Assembly: GCA_964444915.1 (NCBI GenBank)
Contig: CAYUIY010000065.1
Coordinates: forward strand, 1 to 11,195
Origin: Anaerorudis sp964444915
GTDB taxonomy: Bacteria > Bacteroidota > Bacteroidia > Bacteroidales > Dysgonomonadaceae
DNA: 11,195 bases
Direction: 5' to 3'
The notes under the pieces were generated by a model, which worked only from the letters and a program-made list of their open reading frames with translations, was not told where the DNA came from and did no database searches. Of the stretch, positions 6,145 through 11,195 are shown in pieces. The number at the start of each line of letters is the position of its first letter. The stretch's first letter is position 1. Both the position numbers and the translations under genes were made by a program.

Positions 6145-6163
6145 CGTCGGAAAATTCGACGGA
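6145..6163. repeat. Third palindrome, sharing GAAAATTCGACGGA with the inverted repeat
   Basis: CGTCG at 6145-6149 pairs with CGACG at 6157-6161 (a sixth G-T pair can be added inside). Its right side, GAAAATTCGACGGA at 6150-6163, differs by one base from GAAAATCCGACGGA at 6025-6038, showing that the elements are related copies. Confidence 0.55.
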
Positions 6164-6167
6164 GGAT

Positions 6168-6194
6168 AAAAAAATTTCCCACCGATCCCGGAAA
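6168..6194 (-). terminator. Candidate terminator of the GH123-like lipoprotein gene
   Basis: On the minus strand TTTCC (6194-6190) pairs with GGAAA (6179-6175) and is followed by seven T residues (6174-6168). The stem is only 5 bp with a 10-base loop, so it is weak, but it stands 24 bases after the stop codon at 6218 in the right orientation. Confidence 0.4.
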
Positions 6195-6217
6195 ACAATT
6201 TTCAAGCTCTTATGCAG

Positions 6218-7999
6218 CTAGATTTCATTCAGTAGTTTCTTGGCCTCGTTCAATCTATCTTGCCAATCGTCGGAGGGTTCCAGTGTGATGAAATACGCGA
6301 TGGCCTCTTCTAATCGATTGAGTTTAGCCAAGGATTCGGGTGTATTTTCTTCTGCGTATTTTTTGCGCAATATTCGGATCTTTTCTGCATCCTGAATACC
6401 TTCCACCAAGCGTTCGAAGCGGATAGAGCTTCGTGCATCGGGATAGACGATATACGTATCGCCGGCCGGCCAGGTTCGGAAGCGCGAATCGGTCAACGGA
6501 TTTTCGACCCACGAGTTGTAAGCCCAGCGCAGGAAACCATCGAAATCGGCGGCAACAGCGTGCCACGCAGCATAGACCGATTCTGCCGATGCGGAAAAGG
6601 TAAACATGTTGGGGAATTTGTCGGCACAACACACATAATACGTGGTGATTAACCCTTTGGCTCTTCTTGCAGCGATTTCTTCCTTGGGTACAATGTTGCC
6701 GACTCCCACGCAAAGATCTTTTATCCATGGATACCGGCGGTAGCTCTTATGATTGTCTGCCAACGAGACGCCCAATTCAGGAGCGGAGCTGTTCAACACC
6801 TTCAATGCAGCTTCCATATCTTCCGGCGCGCGTTCGTCCATGGCTATATTGGTTTTCTCCAACCATCCTTTGGCGCGAAGATGCCGCGTGAAATCTTGCA
6901 AGAATGCGCTCCACAATTCCGCATATTCTTTCGATTGAGCTTTCAGCTCTACGGTTACCAATTCGCCTTTTTCCGCATCGTTATAATGCAGTTGGTTGTT
7001 CCAAGTGAGCAACGAGTAACAATTGATCATTTGATCGATGCCCAGATCCATCATAAATTGCACCCATTTGTCGAAAACGGTGTAGTCGTAACTCCAGCTT
7101 CCATCCCTGTTTTTCGTCCAGATAATCATATCGGCATACGCATCGTAACACTGATGGTTCCAGGGATCTTTGTTCAGTGTTGCGGTAATTACTTTCTGTC
7201 CTGCATCGGCCAGCATTTTCATCAACGGTTTCATCTTTTCGAAATGGGCATCGCTCCAAAGTTGCAAATCGTGTACTCGCGCAACGGCCGAAGGATGCTG
7301 CCACAGATCGAGGTGATATACCCATTCCGATGGTTCGGGAAGCACTTGGTCTATAACATTCAGTTCAATTTCGAAATCCTCCACCAAACGGTTGTTGGCA
7401 TACAGCTTCAACTTACCTTTATAGTTGCCGGCAACAGCATCGGAGGGGATCTTAAAGGTAAGCCAGACCGGCCTTGCGGTTTTTGCTTCCATATCGAAGC
7501 ACTCCAGGTTATCGAGCATATCCGGTGCAAGTGAGGCCGCAAAATCTTCCGGTTTGCGGTAACCGCAACCGGGACCAAACTCATCGGTCATTACATAACG
7601 CACAAACCGCGCCTGGGCAACCGATGCCGGCAGTTTGTTTTCACCCGACTCGAAGTCGGTAAACGCCAATGCTATCTGAGGGGTATTTTCTGCCGACCAT
7701 AAAAGCAGTTGAGACGACACTTTTTCTCCTTTCCAACCGGTAACCGTTGCATTCTTGATGAGTGGCACACGGGGTGCTACCGATTTAGGCAGCTTGTCGT
7801 CGATGTTTATAAATGCAGCCTGCAAACCGGAAGGTACATCCGACCAGTCGGATAGCGTGTCGTTTGTGGGGTCGGGCATTTCTGCAAAATTGAAACACGT
7901 TTTTTTGGGTTGTTTGTTTTCACACGAGATAAGGATTAAAACCGTTAATCCTAACACGATGCATACCGCCAAGCGGTTAAATGGGGTTGATACTTTCAT
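6218..7999 (-). CDS. GH123/DUF4091-family lipoprotein, putative glycoside hydrolase
   Basis: The 593-residue product starts with a basic N-terminus, a hydrophobic core and the lipobox LISC (Cys26), so it is a lipoprotein, probably on the periplasmic or outer surface side. The C-terminal half carries the DUF4091/GH123 catalytic-domain blocks GFLRWAYNSW (488-497), WPAGDTY (510-516) and RFERLVEGIQDAEK (527-540). AMDERAPE holds an adjacent Asp-Glu pair (388-389) in the position expected for the GH123 catalytic dyad, which in characterised members hydrolyses N-acetyl-beta-galactosaminides with help from the substrate N-acetyl group. Residues ~45-220 resemble the beta-rich N-terminal domain of these proteins. 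I chose ATG 7999; an in-frame TTG at 8005 adds two residues. It is the last gene of the minus-strand glycan cluster, 134 bases after the small membrane protein. Many DUF4091 proteins are uncharacterised, so the substrate is uncertain. Confidence 0.85.
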   Translation of the reverse strand: MKVSTPFNRLAVCIVLGLTVLILISCENKQPKKTCFNFAEMPDPTNDTLSDWSDVPSGLQAAFINIDDKLPKSVAPRVPLIKNATVTGWKGEKVSSQLLLWSAENTPQIALAFTDFESGENKLPASVAQARFVRYVMTDEFGPGCGYRKPEDFAASLAPDMLDNLECFDMEAKTARPVWLTFKIPSDAVAGNYKGKLKLYANNRLVEDFEIELNVIDQVLPEPSEWVYHLDLWQHPSAVARVHDLQLWSDAHFEKMKPLMKMLADAGQKVITATLNKDPWNHQCYDAYADMIIWTKNRDGSWSYDYTVFDKWVQFMMDLGIDQMINCYSLLTWNNQLHYNDAEKGELVTVELKAQSKEYAELWSAFLQDFTRHLRAKGWLEKTNIAMDERAPEDMEAALKVLNSSAPELGVSLADNHKSYRRYPWIKDLCVGVGNIVPKEEIAARRAKGLITTYYVCCADKFPNMFTFSASAESVYAAWHAVAADFDGFLRWAYNSWVENPLTDSRFRTWPAGDTYIVYPDARSSIRFERLVEGIQDAEKIRILRKKYAEENTPESLAKLNRLEEAIAYFITLEPSDDWQDRLNEAKKLLNEI

Positions 8000-8132
8000 A
8001 ATCAATAAAAATACAGTGGTTATTTAATTTAATCTATTTGCTTGAGTTATTCTTTTCTTTTATGTCGATTTTCATTTTCATACCCTTGACGTTAGGAGGT
8101 AAACCGATTCTCTTATAAATCTTCTATGTTGT

Positions 8133-8423
8133 TTAAAATAAGTATTCGATGGCCTCGCAAAGCCATAATCCCGTCAAGAGCCCTGCCCCATATAACAGGC
8201 GGGCACATGATCCGTATTTGCCATTTATTTGGAATCTCTTCGCCGCTTTATAACAGGTGTACGTCACAGTTACGGCCAATAGAATGTATGCTGCACCAAA
8301 AAGAATATCGCTTACATGATAAAGACCCGATGTCGAAAAGATGACGAGCAGGATAAATATAATGGCAGCAGCAATAAACGGCCAACCGATTTTGATTTGT
8401 TCTTTTAAATTCATAGGATACAT
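8133..8423 (-). CDS. Small three-helix membrane protein of unknown function (96 aa)
   Basis: I do not recognise a family. The product has three hydrophobic segments, about residues 14-30 (WPFIAAAIIFILLVIFS), 37-57 and 73-90, separated by a short loop and a basic stretch (KAAKRFQINGKYGSCARL). It ends with an acidic CEAIEYLF. The frame begins ATG-TAT-CCT-ATG, so translation may start at 8423 or, giving 93 residues, at 8414. It lies in the same direction as the glycan enzymes with gaps of 171 bases before and 133 bases after. A TATTTTTG at 8519-8512 on the minus strand could be its own -7 element. It could be an inner-membrane accessory or an unrelated resident. Confidence 0.65.
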   Translation of the reverse strand: MYPMNLKEQIKIGWPFIAAAIIFILLVIFSTSGLYHVSDILFGAAYILLAVTVTYTCYKAAKRFQINGKYGSCARLLYGAGLLTGLWLCEAIEYLF

Positions 8424-8594
8424 AAATTAAGTGATGAATGAATAATGATTCTCAGGCTTGTTTTCATACTCTTGTTTCGATCCAATTTGCAATAATAGAA
8501 TAAGGCAGATGCAAAAATAAAAATTAAAGAGGAAGGGGGTCTATATATAATCTTATTTTTCATTTTTGACATGAGCGATAGAAATCCGGATGGA
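8424..8594 (-). promoter_or_regulatory. Gap with a candidate -7 element (8512-8519) ahead of the small membrane protein
   Basis: Read on the minus strand, 8519-8512 is TATTTTTG, matching TAnnTTTG. No TTTG stands at the expected distance upstream, so support is partial. No convincing terminator for the GHL10-like gene is visible here, so read-through from it remains possible. Confidence 0.3.
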
Positions 8595-9692
8595 TCAGTG
8601 AATGGCTTTGACAAATACTTCCCAATGGGCTTCGGTCATTCTGTCGGGGGTGAACAAACAGATGCCGGTTGCTCCATTTTTTATGGATGCCTTGATGGCT
8701 TTGCCCAGTTCTTCGGGCGTTAAACCATGATTCTCGGGATCAGGCTCAAGAGCCTTATTGGCAGGGTTGGGGCAAATGAATAAGCCGCTGTATAATTTGC
8801 TTCTCCCTTTAACTGCTTTCACTTCTTCTTGGGTGATTTTCCCGATCCAGCGGACGCCTTCAAGATAAAAATCGTTGTAATTCATGGGATAAAAAGCATC
8901 CAGATTCCATTTATCCCATTCTTGACGCACGATTTTTTTGGCTATCGAAGGACCCGGAAATACGGCTGCCGATATCGTTTTTCCTTCTTTGTGGACGGCA
9001 TCGGCCAGTCGGTTGACGATTCGGGTGATCTGATCGTAACGAAACTGTTTCCATTCGGGAACGGCAGAAGGATCTTTCACTTGACGGATATCGATGCCGG
9101 TTTGCGCTTTGAAATGAGCAACACACGAATCGCAATAGCAGTAGTCGAATTGCGGATATTCGCGATCCATCACGAGGTTGTACTTTTTCCATAATCCGCG
9201 GGCAAGAATCACATCGGGGAAACGGATATAATCCAAGTGAATCCCATCGACATAGGGCACGTTGGCAATATGGACATACAATTCTTCCAGAAACCGGTAA
9301 ACTTCTTCGCGTTCAGGACAAAGGAAAGTGTAATGGGGAACGTATGCCGGATGGGTGAGGGCCGATTCGCCCCGAGCGTTGACGGCGTACCATGAGGAAT
9401 CCAATTTGTTGGAGTAGGCTTGTACCATTGCGGGAATCCAGGCATGAAATTCAAGTCCGGCTTCATGGGCTAATTTTCCCACGCGTTCATACGTAGCGGG
9501 GTCATGTCCCCCATTGTACATCAGGGCATCGATCCCTTTGGCTTTGAGATCGGCAAAATAAGCGGCAATTTCGTTGTCGGTGGCTTTTCCCGGACCGCCT
9601 AACCAGGCGTGCACCGGTATTTTTTTCGCTTGAACGCCAAGCGATATCGCCATGAGAGCAAAAAGGAGAATGGGTATTTTTTTCATCTTCAT
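8595..9692 (-). CDS. Secreted GHL10-like (DUF187-type) TIM-barrel protein, putative glycoside hydrolase
   Basis: The 365-residue product has a clear type I signal peptide (MKMKKIPILLFALMAIS, cleavage likely after VQA at residue 22), so it acts outside the cytoplasm. The mature part resembles glycosyl-hydrolase-like TIM barrels: an early strand with DALMYNGG (55-62), FHAWIPAM (82-89), the signature VDGIHLDYIRFP (148-159) with Asp149 and Asp154 as likely active-site acids, and LDAFYPMNYNDF (264-275). A Cys cluster, CYCDSC at 185-190, follows a motif seen in this superfamily and may bind metal or form disulphides. The length fits a single barrel. It starts 15 bases after the GH29 stop, so the two are almost surely co-transcribed. 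The substrate cannot be read from sequence. Two ATGs (9692, 9686) are possible starts, two codons apart. Confidence 0.8.
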   Translation of the reverse strand: MKMKKIPILLFALMAISLGVQAKKIPVHAWLGGPGKATDNEIAAYFADLKAKGIDALMYNGGHDPATYERVGKLAHEAGLEFHAWIPAMVQAYSNKLDSSWYAVNARGESALTHPAYVPHYTFLCPEREEVYRFLEELYVHIANVPYVDGIHLDYIRFPDVILARGLWKKYNLVMDREYPQFDYCYCDSCVAHFKAQTGIDIRQVKDPSAVPEWKQFRYDQITRIVNRLADAVHKEGKTISAAVFPGPSIAKKIVRQEWDKWNLDAFYPMNYNDFYLEGVRWIGKITQEEVKAVKGRSKLYSGLFICPNPANKALEPDPENHGLTPEELGKAIKASIKNGATGICLFTPDRMTEAHWEVFVKAIH

Positions 9693-9707
9693 ATGGGTTG
9701 GTTTGTG

Positions 9708-11195
9708 TTAATTGCTTTCGATCACTTGTCCTCCTTCGGTATAGAGGGAAATGGGTCCGTCGAGCAATACGGCAATTACCGTACCGCGCGGATCGAGTAC
9801 CCTTTCGGACACATCGATATAGACAATACCGGGTACTTGGCTCCAGTAGAGTTTTCCAAGTATCCGGTGTTGTAATTTCGTGGCGTTTCCCACCACCCAT
9901 ATGCGGTTGATGGGATTTTTTAGGCCTTTCACCACCAACGGGCCGTTGGGTTTGCCGTTAATCAACAAATACAGGATGGTTTTGTCTTCGGAAAGCATGG
10001 AGGGGCCTGCATAGTGAAGGGTAGAGATTCCTTTTTGCCAGTTTCCGAGTAAGGGCATATGTTTTTGCGTCCATCGGTTGTCTTCTTGCAGGTAATCGAT
10101 AAACGACTGTGTTAAGGATGTTTCCTTGGCCGGAGTTTTTAATTTTAACGGTTCGGCAAAATCAACGGCCACTACGGTGATTATCGGATCTGCTGCATTT
10201 TCCGGGATTGAAACAAACAAGGTTCCTGTGGCGTTTTCTTCTTTTATCGCCGGTTTGATGTCACTACCCACGATGCGGACATTTTTTATTTCCGAGTCGA
10301 GACCGTTGACAACAATAGGTGCACCGGGAAGATGGTCAACATAGAGATAAAGGGTGCGACTGTCTTTACTCAATGCGGTAGGGCCGAAAAAGTGACCTTC
10401 GGGTATGCCTTTTCGTGTTCCATAAATGGCTTCTTGATGTTTAGACGTCCATCGGGCAAAAGCGTTGAGAATATCGATTTCCTCTTGGGGAAGTGTGCCG
10501 TCTTCCTTGGGACCAACATCCAACAACAGATTGCCGCCTTTGCTGATGCAGTCCACAAAGGTCCATATCAACTGATAAGGGGTCTTGTAGTTATGGTCGT
10601 TATGCTGATATCCCCAGCTGTCGTTCATCGTCATGCAAAGTTCCCAATAAGGGCTTTGAGGTACAGCCACAGGAACGCCTTGTTCCGGAGTGTCATAATC
10701 GCCATAGCCGGCTAAACGGCTATTGATGATTGCATTCGGGTTGTGTGTCAGTATTTGTTTTCGCAACGCGGCTGCTTTCCACTCTTCGGCACTGTGTTCC
10801 CAGTCGCCGTCGAACCAAAAGAGATCGGGATTGTAGCGGGTAGATAATTCGTTCACTTGTCCGAAATAGAAGTTTACGAATTTCTCCCAGCGATGCGGGT
10901 CGTTCTGATAACGAACGCTGTTGCGGGTGAAAGCGGGGTAATCGGGATGTGACCAATCGATGAGGGAGTAGTAAAGTCCTACTTTCATGTCGTTCTTTCG
11001 CAATGCATCCACAAAGGGTTTGATGAGATCGCGCTTTGCAGGAGTATGATCGATTACATTAAAATGATTGAAATTGCCTTTCCACAGGGCTACTCCATCG
11101 TGGTGTTTGGAGGTGAGCACCGCATACCTTGCACCGGCATCTTTGAAGAGTTTTACCCAATTTTCGGCATCGTAGTTCGAAGCGGTAAAACCCTT
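9708..11195 (-). CDS. GH29 alpha-L-fucosidase, 5' end outside the window
   Basis: GH29 enzymes release alpha-linked L-fucose from glycans by a retaining mechanism. The 495 visible residues run from within the TIM barrel (KGFTASNYDAENW) to the stop. Family marks are SKHHDG (HHDG at 31-34 of the visible part), NPDLFWFDGDW with nucleophile Asp129 (codon 10809-10811), GYGDYDTPEQ, and the WELCMTMNDSWGY block, followed by GGNLLLDVGPKEDG. The frame is open to the right edge, so perhaps 80-150 residues including any signal peptide are missing. After the barrel come two similar beta-rich domains (visible ~248-350 and ~374-485), each introduced by RWT-x-KH. Such enzymes in Bacteroidota are exported. 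It heads an operon with the GHL10-like gene 15 bases downstream. The family call is firm; linkage specificity is not readable. Confidence 0.93.
   Translation of the reverse strand, partial: KGFTASNYDAENWVKLFKDAGARYAVLTSKHHDGVALWKGNFNHFNVIDHTPAKRDLIKPFVDALRKNDMKVGLYYSLIDWSHPDYPAFTRNSVRYQNDPHRWEKFVNFYFGQVNELSTRYNPDLFWFDGDWEHSAEEWKAAALRKQILTHNPNAIINSRLAGYGDYDTPEQGVPVAVPQSPYWELCMTMNDSWGYQHNDHNYKTPYQLIWTFVDCISKGGNLLLDVGPKEDGTLPQEEIDILNAFARWTSKHQEAIYGTRKGIPEGHFFGPTALSKDSRTLYLYVDHLPGAPIVVNGLDSEIKNVRIVGSDIKPAIKEENATGTLFVSIPENAADPIITVVAVDFAEPLKLKTPAKETSLTQSFIDYLQEDNRWTQKHMPLLGNWQKGISTLHYAGPSMLSEDKTILYLLINGKPNGPLVVKGLKNPINRIWVVGNATKLQHRILGKLYWSQVPGIVYIDVSERVLDPRGTVIAVLLDGPISLYTEGGQVIESN
9735..10454 (-). 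repeat. Protein-level tandem duplication in the GH29 C-terminus
   Basis: Two segments encode related domains: 10454-10139 and 10076-9735 (approximate limits). Shared pattern: RWTSKH against RWTQKH, then RKGI against QKGI, FFGPTALSKDSRTLYLYV against YAGPSMLSEDKTILYLLI, GAPIVVNGL against NGPLVVKGL, and VRIVG against IWVVG. The copies are diverged, so the duplication is old. Confidence 0.75.

Noticed and set aside
5856..6163. The palindromes as substrates of the Y1 domain in the 2337-3926 gene
   Set aside because: RAYT genes are usually flanked by their REPs, but these lie about 2 kb away beyond ahcY, and no matching copies border the gene; the link is only a thought.
6749..7534. 261-residue plus-strand frame opposite the GH123-like gene
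   Set aside because: It is antisense to clear DUF4091 motifs and has no recognisable domain.

Overview
The window reads as a Bacteroidota (Bacteroidales-like) chromosome segment. The organism call rests on promoters of the Bacteroidota type (TTTG, about 20 bases, TAnnTTTG), a tRNA without an encoded CCA end, a bacterial 474-residue S-adenosylhomocysteinase with the insert common in this phylum, and a run of secreted glycan-degrading enzymes typical of gut or anaerobic Bacteroidota.

Left part (1-2283, + strand) is the wreck of a type I restriction-modification island. hsdM keeps only its first ~65 and last ~25 residues, joined in frame. A dinD-like gene keeps only its N-terminal ~80 and last ~30 residues, also joined in frame. 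The start of an hsdS gene runs straight into what looks like the last ~20 codons of hsdR. The one gene left whole is a Fic AMP-transferase with its own inhibitory motif and a C-terminal winged helix. A promoter sits before hsdM, and a cluster of AAAAGTAAAATAA repeats lies between hsdM and fic.

Next (2337-3926, - strand) is the oddest gene: a 529-residue protein whose ends resemble the Eco57I-type N6-adenine methyltransferase fold, but in which motif I, the SAM-ribose acid and the catalytic NPPY motif are all degraded. Between the two halves lies an IS200/RAYT-like Y1 transposase domain with an intact HUH motif, but with a Glu where the catalytic Tyr is expected. It may be a domesticated or decaying fusion.

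The centre (3927-5820) is housekeeping: divergent promoters, ahcY, then a tRNA-Lys(UUU) with a textbook promoter and terminator. A 350-base stretch without genes follows (5821-6167) and holds three related palindromic elements.

The right part (6168-11195, - strand) is a carbohydrate-use cluster read right to left: a GH29 alpha-L-fucosidase (5' end outside the window) with a tandemly duplicated C-terminal domain, a secreted GHL10-like TIM-barrel protein 15 bases downstream, a small three-helix membrane protein, and a GH123/DUF4091-type lipoprotein. Together they suggest processing of a fucose- and perhaps GalNAc-containing glycan at the cell surface or in the periplasm. No SusC/SusD pair is visible here.
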